Shown here: positions 42,285 to 50,183 of the stretch, piece by piece | Layout: every line of letters starts with the position of its first letter | How positions within the stretch are numbered: the first letter of the stretch is position 1 | DNA from: [Clostridium] symbiosum | GTDB taxonomy: Bacteria > Bacillota > Clostridia > Lachnospirales > Lachnospiraceae | NCBI GenBank assembly: GCA_036419695.1 | Contig: CP143946.1 | Span: 5,016,001 to 5,080,000 of the forward strand | Direction of reading: 5' to 3' | DNA length: 64,000 nucleotides | The notes under the pieces: generated by a model | Told to the model about the DNA's origin: nothing | What the model saw: the letters and a program-made list of their open reading frames with translations, nothing else | Databases searched by the model: none | Position numbers and translations under genes: made by a program

Positions 42285-44081
42285 ATGAACCAGGGAAAGA
42301 TCAGGATACTCGGAATTGCGCCATATGAAGGCATGAAGTCCATCATGCAAAAACTGGCCAAAGAGCGCGACGACATTGATTTAAATGTATTTGTCGGCGA
42401 TCTCCACAAGGGCGCGGAAATCGCCCAGAAGAATTTCCATGAAGATTTTGACATTATCATCTCGCGCGGCGGCACGGCGGAACTGATCGGGGCAATCACA
42501 CCTCTGCCGGTCATTGAGATCGCACTCTCAGTCTACGACATCCTGCGTGCAATCAAGATGGCGGAGAACTTTTCTTCCCGCTATGCAATCGTCGGTTTCC
42601 CCGGCATCACAAGCAGCGCCCAGCTTCTCTGCGACCTTCTCCAGTATAAAGTGGAAATCTGCACGATACACAGCGGGGATGAGGTCCAGGACGTCCTGTT
42701 ATCTCTTAAGAAGAAGGGCTACCGCATGGTGCTCTGTGATATGATCGCAAACACGACGGCTAAAAAGCTTGGATTAAATGCAATCTTAATCACTTCCGGC
42801 AACGAAAGCATCGGCAATGCCTTCGATCAGGCGGTAAAACTATGCAGGAGCCACTCCCTCCTGCGGGAGGAGAATAAATTCCTTCAGAATGTCATTCACA
42901 AGGACAGCCATGAAACCGTCGTCTTTAATGAAAAGGAGGAGGTATTTTTCTCCACGCTGGAGGCGGGCGCCGATACGCCTATCATCGATGTGCTGAGACG
43001 TGAAATCCCTGCTGCACTCACCGTCGACACACACCGCTCGTTTAAAAATATCGGCGGCACGCTGTACTCCATCACCAGCCGTCAGATCCCGTTTTACGGA
43101 AGGGCTTACGTGGTCTTTTACTTTTCCTCCAATAAGGTGCCATTTGCAAGCAGCAAGTACGGTGTTCAGTATCTTAGTAAAAATGACGTTGAGAATACAT
43201 TTTACAACAGTTTTTATAATGTAACCGGAGCCATCGGGGGACTTCAGGCCACGGTGGAACAGATGACCCAGACCGATTTTCCCATTATGATCATCGGCGA
43301 GGAGGGGACGGGTAAGGAGCGCGTGGCCGGAGCCATCTACACCCAGAGCCCGCTTCAGCACAATCCCATGGTCGTCATCAATTTTGCAATGATGAACGAC
43401 AAGAGCTGGACCTTCCTGACAAACCACTATAACTCTCCCTTCAATGATAACAACAATACCATTTACCTGAAAAATGTGGACTCGCTCCCGGAGGATCGCC
43501 ACCGGCAGTTACTCTCCCTCATCGTGGATATGAACCTGGCGCGCCGCAACCGCCTTCTCTTTTCCTGCGTGTGCGGCAGGGACGGCATTATTCCTAAGCA
43601 GTGCATGGAATTTGTCAATATGCTTTCCTGCCTGACCATCCACCTGCCCCCGCTGCGGGAACGCAAGGAAGAAATCCCGGTTCTCGCCAATCTTTCGCTG
43701 AGCTCTTTAAATATCAGCCTGGCCAAAGAGATCCTGGGACTGGAAACAGGAGCCATGGAACTTCTGGCCGCTTATGACTGGCCCTGCAATTACACTCAGT
43801 TCAAAAGGATTTTAAGCGAACTGACGGCAGTCACCACGACCCCGTATATCCTGGAAACCACCGTTGCAAGATGCCTGGAACAGGAGCGCAGTACCGAATC
43901 AGACATGGCTCGCGGCCCATCTTCCTCACCTCTTCTGGGACTTAGCCTGAACCGGACGCTGGACGAGATAAACCATGACATTATCCACGCCGTTCTGGAG
44001 GAAATGGGCGGCAACCAGAGCGCAGCGGCAAAGAGACTTGGAATCAGCAGAACTACACTTTGGAGACTGTTAAAGGAATAA
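42285..44081 (+). CDS. PrpR-N/AAA+/Fis regulator with degenerate sigma-54 motifs
   Basis: 598 residues. Residues 1-180 form a PrpR_N sensor (ILGIAPYEGMKSIM; FDIIISRGGTAELI; VIEIALSVYDILRAIKMAE). A PAS-like linker follows. The AAA+ domain (about 310-520) keeps a Walker A, GEEGTGKE (about 337-344), but the GAFTGA loop that contacts sigma-54 is missing, and the Walker B stretch reads NTIYLKNVDSLPED without the Asp-Glu pair. The C-terminus has a Fis-type HTH (NQSAAAKRLGISRTTLWRLL). GGGAGGGGG before the start. It is divergent from the acid-sugar operon, so it is the likely regulator, acting through sigma-A rather than sigma-54. Confidence 0.85.
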   Translation: MNQGKIRILGIAPYEGMKSIMQKLAKERDDIDLNVFVGDLHKGAEIAQKNFHEDFDIIISRGGTAELIGAITPLPVIEIALSVYDILRAIKMAENFSSRYAIVGFPGITSSAQLLCDLLQYKVEICTIHSGDEVQDVLLSLKKKGYRMVLCDMIANTTAKKLGLNAILITSGNESIGNAFDQAVKLCRSHSLLREENKFLQNVIHKDSHETVVFNEKEEVFFSTLEAGADTPIIDVLRREIPAALTVDTHRSFKNIGGTLYSITSRQIPFYGRAYVVFYFSSNKVPFASSKYGVQYLSKNDVENTFYNSFYNVTGAIGGLQATVEQMTQTDFPIMIIGEEGTGKERVAGAIYTQSPLQHNPMVVINFAMMNDKSWTFLTNHYNSPFNDNNNTIYLKNVDSLPEDRHRQLLSLIVDMNLARRNRLLFSCVCGRDGIIPKQCMEFVNMLSCLTIHLPPLRERKEEIPVLANLSLSSLNISLAKEILGLETGAMELLAAYDWPCNYTQFKRILSELTAVTTTPYILETTVARCLEQERSTESDMARGPSSSPLLGLSLNRTLDEINHDIIHAVLEEMGGNQSAAAKRLGISRTTLWRLLKE

Positions 44082-44149
44082 ATACATTCCGATTACCGGC
44101 CGGATGATGTTTGAACCGGCGAATGAAAAATCAGAAGGAGAAAACACGA

Positions 44150-44851
44150 ATGAAAGAATATATCATACCCAGTATTAAAATATCGGATATCAATATGGAA
44201 AAATGTTATTTTAACCCCGGATGTGCGCTCAGTGTTTATAAGCCGTCCTCCGAGCACAAACTCCTGGACATTTTAAACCGCTACTTCGGACCGGTGCAGA
44301 TGCACAATATCTGCTGCCACCACGATCCGGGACTGCCCCAGGGTTCCACCATCATCAACAACTGCGCCGGCTGCGACAGGAGGTTCCGTTCCCTGTATGA
44401 GGGGATTCAGACCATCTCCCTGTGGGAGGTGCTGGACAGCATAGAAGATCTGCCTCTTCCGGATTATGCCGGGCTGACGCTCTCGGTCCATGATTCCTGC
44501 TCCTACCGCCCGAAGCCACAGGTCCATGCCGCGGTGCGGAGCCTTCTCGGAAAGATGAATATTAAGGTCATTGATTCGGAGTTCAGCGGCACAAAGTCCA
44601 TCTGCTGCGGAGACACCTTCTACCCGCGTCTTCCGATTGAGAAGGTGACGGAACTTCAGAAAAAACGCGCTGCCCAGATGCCCTGCCAGGACGTCGCCGT
44701 ATACTGCGTCTCCTGTATCAAATCCATGGCAATCGGCGGAAAAACGCCGCATCACATGGCCGATCTTGTCCTGGGCGAGGAGACCGAGCTGCAGGAAATG
44801 AGAATCGATGTTTATCATAATACGCTGGAGGAATATATTGCCTGTCATTAG
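44150..44851 (+). CDS. CCG-domain (heterodisulfide-reductase-like) cysteine-rich protein
   Basis: 233 residues with about 16 Cys. Two CCG-type modules are visible: YFNPGCALSVY, NICCHH and NNCAGCDRRF in the first half, then SVHDSCSYR, SICCGDTFYP and VYCVSCIKSM in the second. In HdrB, GlpC and LutA such domains bind a noncubane 4Fe-4S cluster or zinc and handle disulfide or redox chemistry. Here there is no ferredoxin or flavin partner nearby. ATG 44150 has GAAGGAG 10 bases upstream; an in-frame ATG at 44111 lacks a site. It follows the PrpR-like regulator by 68 bases on the same strand and ends exactly where the large palindromic element begins. Confidence 0.75.
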   Translation: MKEYIIPSIKISDINMEKCYFNPGCALSVYKPSSEHKLLDILNRYFGPVQMHNICCHHDPGLPQGSTIINNCAGCDRRFRSLYEGIQTISLWEVLDSIEDLPLPDYAGLTLSVHDSCSYRPKPQVHAAVRSLLGKMNIKVIDSEFSGTKSICCGDTFYPRLPIEKVTELQKKRAAQMPCQDVAVYCVSCIKSMAIGGKTPHHMADLVLGEETELQEMRIDVYHNTLEEYIACH

Positions 44852-44921
44852 GGGATTTAATTGAGGAATGAGAACGCCGCCGGGACGGTCGGGGGGCGGG
44901 ATGGTGAGGGGGAGGTTGTGA

Positions 44922-45127
44922 GTCTTCAGTCCCGGCTTGAATTTGGTCGCGGGTGGGGAATCCGGGCAGAAAAAGTTCCTCCGGGAAACGCTTGCGCTCT
45001 TTGGAGTACATAACAGTACTAAGGCGTCTGAAAGACGCCGCCTAAGTGCTGATGAACTCCCAGGTTCCCTGCGGAATCTTTTTCTCCCGGATTCCCCACG
45101 GGAAGGTTATGACCCGGGACTGAAGAC
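44922..45127. repeat. left long hairpin of the palindromic element
   Basis: Nested perfect stems: 44922-44935 with 45114-45127 (14 bp), 44953-44966 with 45086-45099 (14 bp), 44968-44975 with 45078-45085 (AGAAAAAG/CTTTTTCT), then CAGTACT pairing with AGTGCTG, and an apical GGCGTCT-GAA-AGACGCC. The whole 206 bases fold into one rod. Confidence 0.85.
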
Positions 45128-45484
45128 GCGAAGGTTGTCGCCATCCTGAACCCCGGCCTGCGGCCGCTGAATTGTTCTTATTCCTTCAAGGGGGGAGGGT
45201 ATTGTCGCTGCCACTACGTTCCCTCGAATTCCAAAAGAATGCCTCCTGCATGGTATTCAATTGATAAGTCTGAACTTTAGCACCTGACCTATCCTTGAAT
45301 AACCATGCAATTTTTTATTTACTCATTCAATTTAGTTCTGGATTTATCTCCGAATTCAGCCTGAAACATCTTCAAAAGGTAAAAGGTTCACGACTACATA
45401 GCGGCCGCGACAATACCCTCCCCCACACTTGACGAAAGAGACAATCAGCCCCTGAAGCCGGCGGACGGGGCAGTCACCTTCCCT

Positions 45485-45687
45485 GAGTCTTCAGTCCCGT
45501 CGACAACCTGCCCGGGGAAGGAAGGAGAAAAGATTCCGAAGGGGACATTGGAGCCCGCCGGTGCTTAGCGAGGTCCTTTCGAGCTTAGCATCCGCTGTGC
45601 GCTCCACAAGCGGAAGCGAGTCCCCGTAGGAATCTTTTCTCCTGGATTCCCCCTCACCACACCCTATAAACCCGGGACTGAAGACTC
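45485..45687. repeat. right long hairpin of the palindromic element
   Basis: Nested perfect stems: 45485-45499 with 45673-45687 (15 bp), GGGGAA 45514-45519 with TTCCCC 45647-45652, 45524-45537 with 45629-45642 (14 bp), GGGGAC 45541-45546 with GTCCCC 45620-45625. On the minus strand it is homologous to the left hairpin. Confidence 0.85.
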
Positions 45688-45753
45688 ATAAACGCCCTCC
45701 CACTCCCCCGTCCGCCGTCTTACAGAGGCGTCCTCGCCCCTCAACTAATCCTC

Positions 45754-46010
45754 CCCCTTTTTTAATTATTTTAGACTCTTTTTATATGTTGGTCAAACAA
45801 TAGACACACTTCTCCTGTATGATAAGTACATAACATCAATGAGGCCAATGATATTACACAGCGCGCAATGGTCATTGGGCTCGACTAACAATAATTTTCC
45901 TTTATATAGATTCTGAAAACTTTTTCACTTCCCCCTTTCCGTTTTCAGAAAAAAACAGGAGCACAGGCATTTTGAGATGCCTGGCTCCTGTTTTTTGCAT
46001 ATTTGGCTGA
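45754..46010. other. spacer between palindromic element and DUF1266 gene
   Basis: T-rich, no gene. It contains a CCAATGA/TCATTGG inverted repeat at 45844-45878 and the terminator at 45951-45996. Confidence 0.6.
45951..45996. terminator. strong bidirectional terminator
   Basis: An A6 run, CAGGAGC and CAGGCAT pair with ATGCCTG, GCTCCTG and a T6 run, with a single bulged A. It lies 14 bases after the leftward DUF1266 gene's stop. Confidence 0.92.
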
Positions 46011-47042
46011 TCAGAATTCTTCCGACCACCCATCCTCTGTCTTCCCAAACTTACGGCCGCAGTCCGCGTAGAAGTACGCCAGTATCGTCGGATCCAGGTT
46101 GCAGACCGTATTGTAACTGCAGACGGTGCTGTTTTCCACCTGGTTGACATACTCTTCCGGCTCATCTCCCACAAAGAAACGCCAGCCGCAGTCAGGAAAT
46201 CCTTCCACCGGCTCTTCCCGGTACATGTAGCCGATTTCACCGCTGTCTATGGCCTTCTTCGTGATAATGCAGCCGGGGTTTGATCCGGCCATCAAATCGG
46301 CCCATTCGCGCTCCTCCGGCTCATACCAGCCGTTTCTCTGCCATGCGCCGCCCTCTTCGAATAAGTGGCGTACCAGATTCTCATTGAGCTGGTAAAATCC
46401 TTCCAGATCCGGGCTGTCACGATACATAAAGTAGACTGCTCCGCACAGGCAGCTAACCGCATATTCCCTGTAGGAATGGTAAAATACCTGCGCCTGCCTC
46501 ACCCACGGATCCGCCAGCTCCCAGAACCGCTCATCAGACACAATCCCACAGGCGGCGGCCTTTCTCAAAAGCCCAATCTTTTCACTGATATCCCAGGCAT
46601 AATAGCCCTTCTCCTTCAAAATCGGATAGAACTGCTCCGACAGCTCAAAACACTCGTTGAATGCCTCTTTTCCTTCCGGTGACAGTTCGCTCATATCAAA
46701 CAGCGGCGCGCCCGCCCAGAAGGTCATGAACTGCTCATACTGATCACTCCCGGAATATTCCCTGCGGCAGGCTTCCAGAAATGATTCTTCGTCGTGTATG
46801 CCGTACAGTCTCTGCAAATGTTCCCGCGTCTCTTCTGCATCTTCCCTGGTTTTACAGTGATACAGTTTCTCATACCCCATATGTTCCGGTATTCCAGGCG
46901 CCTTCCGGCACGTGGATATCCCGCTCAGCAGAAGGGTAAATTCCTCGCGTCCGACTGCCGCTGCCTCCCTGTTCACGGGCATGTTTTCCAGCTCTGCTTT
47001 AAAATCCGCAACTTTTTTTACAATCTTTTCAATTGTCCCCAT
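46011..47042 (-). CDS. DUF1266-DUF2185 (Imm33-like) fusion protein
   Basis: 343 residues, no signal or membrane segment. The first two thirds match DUF1266: YYAWDISEKIGLLRKAAACG and ERFWELADPWVRQAQVFYHSYREYAVS (about 145-200). The last 90 residues match DUF2185/Imm33: GCIITKKAIDSG, IGYMYREEP, GWRFFVGDEPEEYVNQ and YNTVCNLDPTILAYF. DUF2185-type domains are found alone or as immunity-like proteins; the function is unknown. The frame opens with GTG at 47060, but ATG 47042 is preferred despite a weak site. It is 21 bases after the methionine aminopeptidase gene, hence co-transcribed, and no toxin gene is beside it. Confidence 0.8.
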   Translation of the reverse strand: MGTIEKIVKKVADFKAELENMPVNREAAAVGREEFTLLLSGISTCRKAPGIPEHMGYEKLYHCKTREDAEETREHLQRLYGIHDEESFLEACRREYSGSDQYEQFMTFWAGAPLFDMSELSPEGKEAFNECFELSEQFYPILKEKGYYAWDISEKIGLLRKAAACGIVSDERFWELADPWVRQAQVFYHSYREYAVSCLCGAVYFMYRDSPDLEGFYQLNENLVRHLFEEGGAWQRNGWYEPEEREWADLMAGSNPGCIITKKAIDSGEIGYMYREEPVEGFPDCGWRFFVGDEPEEYVNQVENSTVCSYNTVCNLDPTILAYFYADCGRKFGKTEDGWSEEF

Positions 47043-47063
47043 CTTCCGTCCCTTCCGCACTCC

Positions 47064-47936
47064 TTAATACGCCAGCACCTCATGCCCGTCTTCCGTCACC
47101 AGCACCATAATCTCCCACTGTGCGGACGGCTCCCCGTCGGCCGTGTAGACCGACCAGTTATCCGAGTCATCTACATAAATGTCGCTCGTTCCCATATTAA
47201 CCATCGGCTCAATTGTGAAAATCATACCCGGAACCAGCATCATATCGGTACCGCGTTTTCCAATGTAGCCGACCCACGGCTCTTCATGGAATTCGATGCC
47301 GACTCCATGGCCTCCGATTTCACGCACAACGGTATATCCGTTCTTTACCGCATGCGCATTCACCGCCTCGGCCATGTCGCCCAGGAATCCCCATGGTTTT
47401 ACCTCTTTAAGTCCCAGTTCCACGCACTCTTTTACGACGTTCACAAGCTTCCGTCTGTCCTCGCTTACATTGCCGATGCAGAACATCCTGGAGGAATCGG
47501 AGAAATATCCCTTGTATATAGTAGAAACGTCCACATTGATGATGTCACCGTCCTTTAATACTACATCTTCGGAAGGAATTCCGTGGCATACCTGTTCGTT
47601 GATTGAGGTGCACACGCTCTTCGGGAATCCTTCATAACCCAACGGCGCCGGGATTCCTCCTCGCTTTGTCGTCTCGTCGTAGACCCATTTGTCAATTTCT
47701 TCCGTCGTCACGCCCTCTTTAATATGTTCCGCCACATAGTCCAGGACCGCGATATTAATCGCGCAGCTCTCTTTGATTCCCGCTATCTGCTCCGGTGTTT
47801 TTAAGAGGTCTCTCGTCGGGACAATATGGCCCCTGTCGGACTCTGCCGCCAGACGCTCATCTATCATCTCATGGCAATGTTTATATTTCTTTCCGCTGCC
47901 GCACCAGCAGGCATCATTTCTTCCTAACTTTTTCAT
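47064..47936 (-). CDS. map: methionine aminopeptidase type I with SEC-C zinc motif
   Basis: 290 residues. Residues 1-25 hold a SEC-C metal-binding motif (GRNDACWCGSGKKYKHCH), also seen at the SecA C-terminus, which may help docking at the ribosome. The catalytic domain has the five metal ligands in INVDVSTIYKGYFSDSSR (two Asp), GGHGVGIEFHEEP (His), FTIEPMVN (Glu) and AQWEIMVLV (Glu). Removes the initiator Met from nascent proteins. AAAGGAAA precedes 47936. As it is outside the ribosomal-protein operon where the housekeeping copy usually sits, it may be a second copy. Confidence 0.93.
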   Translation of the reverse strand: MKKLGRNDACWCGSGKKYKHCHEMIDERLAAESDRGHIVPTRDLLKTPEQIAGIKESCAINIAVLDYVAEHIKEGVTTEEIDKWVYDETTKRGGIPAPLGYEGFPKSVCTSINEQVCHGIPSEDVVLKDGDIINVDVSTIYKGYFSDSSRMFCIGNVSEDRRKLVNVVKECVELGLKEVKPWGFLGDMAEAVNAHAVKNGYTVVREIGGHGVGIEFHEEPWVGYIGKRGTDMMLVPGMIFTIEPMVNMGTSDIYVDDSDNWSVYTADGEPSAQWEIMVLVTEDGHEVLAY

Positions 47937-48092
47937 ATTTTTCCTTTCTGACTACTAATATATCTACGGGTTACAGACCGCCTTAAATGCCGGACGGCTC
48001 CTGTTTTCCCAATCTCCACTGCATTGGAGTGTAGCACAAGGCGGTAAAAAAATCAATGACAGCATCCTTATCAAAGTTTTAACACATCTTCA

Positions 48093-48122
48093 TTGCTCTT
48101 TTGGCACGAAAGATTGTATAAT
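48093..48122 (+). promoter_or_regulatory. promoter of the KdpD/KdpE-like pair
   Basis: TTGCTC (48093-48098), 18-base spacer, TATAAT (48117-48122), about 40 bases before the kinase start. Confidence 0.55.
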
Positions 48123-48162
48123 GTTAACAAAGCAGTAACAGCATGTGCAGGAGGAATACCCG

Positions 48163-49290
48163 ATGATGAGCAGTCAGGATAATGAAGCTACAGTCAAACA
48201 CCATACACCTTTCAAGCAATACGGAACCATCAACGACTGGTTTGTGACAGGCGCCCTGCTTGCCGTCGCCACCTGTCTCTCCTACGTTTTCTTTCATATT
48301 ATGGAGAATCCTACCGCCAACATCGCCCTATGCTACATTCTGGCCCTGTTTTTGACAGCGCGTTTTACAACCGGATACTTTTTTGGACTGTTTGCCTCGC
48401 TTGTCGGTGTTGTCTGCGTCAACTTTTTGTTTACATATCCTTATTTTGCACTGGATTTTACGTTGACGGGATATCCGATTACCTTTATCGCCATGTTCTC
48501 CATCTCCATCGCCACCAGCGCCCTGACCACGAATATGAAGGAGCAGGCGCGTATTCTCTCCGAGCGTGAGAAGCTTTTGATGGAAGCGGAAAAGGAGAAG
48601 ATGAGAGCCAACCTGCTCCGTGCCATTTCCCATGATTTGAGGACTCCGCTGACCAGCATCATCGGTTCCAGCACCGTCTATCTGGAGAACGGCAAGTACC
48701 TGACCGAGACGGAGAAGAGCGATCTGGTCTCCCATATTCTGGAGGATTCCAACTGGCTTTTAAATATGGTGGAGAATCTCTTATCCGTCACACGTATCAA
48801 CAATGAAACCGCAAAAGTCAATAAATCTCTGGAACCCGTGGAGGAAGTAGTGGCCGAAGCCGTAATCCGGCTGAAAAAAAGACTTCCGGATGCCAGGGTT
48901 AACGTATGTGTCCCTGATGAGGTGCTGATGATTCCAATGGACGCCGTTCTGATCGAGCAGGTTTTAATCAATCTGATTGAGAACGCATTTGTCCATTCCA
49001 AAACCACCGAACCGGTGGAATGCTATGTGGACAGCGGAGATGAATTCGTTACGTTCCATGTACAGGACCACGGAATCGGAATTCCTCCGGAGAAACTGAA
49101 CACGATTTTTGACGGTTCCTCTTCCACCACCAGTACATCCAACGACGGAAGAAAAGGAATGGGCATCGGTTTATCCATCTGTAAGACAATCATTATCGCC
49201 CATGGAGGCGATATCAAGGCGGCCAACCATAACGGCGGCGCCGAATTTTACTTTACACTGCCAAAGGAGGGCTCAAAAATTGACTCATAA
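48163..49290 (+). CDS. KdpD-like membrane histidine kinase without the N-terminal KdpD/USP domains
   Basis: 375 residues. Four hydrophobic helices at about 25-110 form the DUF4118 region of KdpD; a coiled linker follows, then HisKA with RAISHDLRTPLTSIIGSS (phospho-His about 165) and HATPase (NLIENAFVHS; DHGIGIPPEK; GKGMGIGLSICK-type loop seen as RKGMGIGLSICK). Full KdpD is about 900 residues, so the potassium/ATP-sensing N-terminal half is absent. AGGAGG picks ATG 48163. Its stop overlaps the response regulator's TTG start by 11 bases. No kdpFABC genes are in view, so the signal may not be potassium. Confidence 0.87.
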   Translation: MMSSQDNEATVKHHTPFKQYGTINDWFVTGALLAVATCLSYVFFHIMENPTANIALCYILALFLTARFTTGYFFGLFASLVGVVCVNFLFTYPYFALDFTLTGYPITFIAMFSISIATSALTTNMKEQARILSEREKLLMEAEKEKMRANLLRAISHDLRTPLTSIIGSSTVYLENGKYLTETEKSDLVSHILEDSNWLLNMVENLLSVTRINNETAKVNKSLEPVEEVVAEAVIRLKKRLPDARVNVCVPDEVLMIPMDAVLIEQVLINLIENAFVHSKTTEPVECYVDSGDEFVTFHVQDHGIGIPPEKLNTIFDGSSSTTSTSNDGRKGMGIGLSICKTIIIAHGGDIKAANHNGGAEFYFTLPKEGSKIDS

Positions 49291-49993
49291 AACATCTATT
49301 CTTCTTGTAGAAGACGAAAAAAATATCTGTGACTTTATCTCAACCTCATTGTCCGCCCAGGATTATAAAATCACAGAAACACATTCAGGTAAGGAGGCGC
49401 TGCCTATCATTACATCGCAGTGTCCCGATCTTATTCTTCTCGATCTGGGTCTTCCCGACATGGACGGAATGGAGATTATCAAACAGGTGCGTACCTGGGC
49501 CAGTATTCCCATCATTGTCATCTCTGCCCGTACCCAGGAACAGGAGAAAGTAAAGGCCCTGGATCTGGGCGCCGATGATTATCTGACAAAACCAATCGGT
49601 ACCTCCGAGCTGCTGGCGCGAATCCGCACCGCGCTCCGTCACAGCAACCGGCTGAATACGGACTCCCCGCTCTACAAGAGGCCGTTCCATACCAAGGACC
49701 TGACGATTGATTTTGAGAAACATCTTGTAACGCTGGGAGATAAAGAGATTCATCTGACACAGATCGAGTTTAAGATTATTGCCCTGCTCGCCAAGAATTC
49801 AGGCCGCGTCATGACATACGATGCCATCATTTCTAATATATGGGGACCGTACGCGGATGATGACAACAGCATTCTCCGTGTGAACATGGCCCACATCAGA
49901 AGGAAACTGGAGCAGAACCCAGCGGAACCGCAGTACATATTTACCGAAATCGGCATCGGATACCGTATGGTGGAGGATGAGGCGGGAAATTAG
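49280..49993 (+). CDS. KdpE/OmpR-family response regulator
   Basis: 237 residues. Receiver domain: ILLVEDEKNI (acid pair), LILLDLGLPDMDG (phospho-Asp about 52), VISAR and DYLTKPIG (Lys about 102). OmpR-type winged helix at about 135-232 (LTQIEFKIIALLAKNSGRVM; VNMAHIRRKLEQNP; YIFTEIGIGYRM). The start is TTG at 49280, 9 bases after AAAGGAGG; no ATG is suitably placed. Partner of the preceding kinase; target genes unknown, as no potassium pump is adjacent. Confidence 0.9.
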   Translation: MTHKTSILLVEDEKNICDFISTSLSAQDYKITETHSGKEALPIITSQCPDLILLDLGLPDMDGMEIIKQVRTWASIPIIVISARTQEQEKVKALDLGADDYLTKPIGTSELLARIRTALRHSNRLNTDSPLYKRPFHTKDLTIDFEKHLVTLGDKEIHLTQIEFKIIALLAKNSGRVMTYDAIISNIWGPYADDDNSILRVNMAHIRRKLEQNPAEPQYIFTEIGIGYRMVEDEAGN

Positions 49994-50048
49994 GGCGCAG
50001 AGAGTAACTCATCGATCTGCTCATTTACGTGAATCATCACTATAAGAC

Positions 50049-50087
50049 AGATAAGGCAACAGGAAAATCCTGCTGCCTTATCTTTTT
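50049..50087 (+). terminator. terminator of the KdpE-like gene
   Basis: AGATAAGGCAACAGGA (50049-50064) pairs with TCCTGCTGCCTTATCT (50068-50083) with one mismatch, followed by TTTTT. It may also serve the convergent ABC operon. Confidence 0.9.
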
Positions 50088-50183
50088 GTCTGTAATAGCT
50101 ATAAAATTATAGAGCTGTAACTTGTTCATTGCCTCTCTTAACTTTTGTTTCTTCCCCACCGGGGGCGGACGATCCGCCGGATA

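Larger units (their letters stand above)
44852..45753. repeat. large nested palindromic element, about 900 bp, no gene
   Basis: Two diverged inverted arms (about 44852-45208 and 45407-45753) flank an AT-rich core of 198 bases. The inner arm ends are a perfect 18-bp inverted repeat: GGGGGAGGGTATTGTCGC at 45191-45208 with its complement at 45407-45424. Each arm contains a sub-element whose ends are GTCTTCAGTCCCGG and its complement: 44922-45127 on the left, 45485-45687 on the right, in opposite orientation. The outer ends match as well (AGGGGATTTAATTGAGG near 44850-44866 against the complement of 45738-45753). No open frame of substance. Identity unknown: paired structured RNAs, or a MITE-like mobile element. 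Confidence 0.8.

Noticed and set aside
42285..44081. Calling the regulator a standard sigma-54 activator
   Set aside because: GAFTGA is absent and the Walker B acid residues are missing; the apparent promoter has an extended -10.
44937..45149. Small 70-codon frame within the left arm of the palindrome
   Set aside because: It lies wholly within the hairpin, has no ribosome site and is not kept in the homologous right arm.
44852..45753. CRISPR array or tRNA/rRNA remnant as an explanation for the repeated motifs
   Set aside because: The repeats are inverted rather than direct, irregularly spaced and part of long hairpins; no cas genes, tRNA cloverleaf or rRNA signature is visible.
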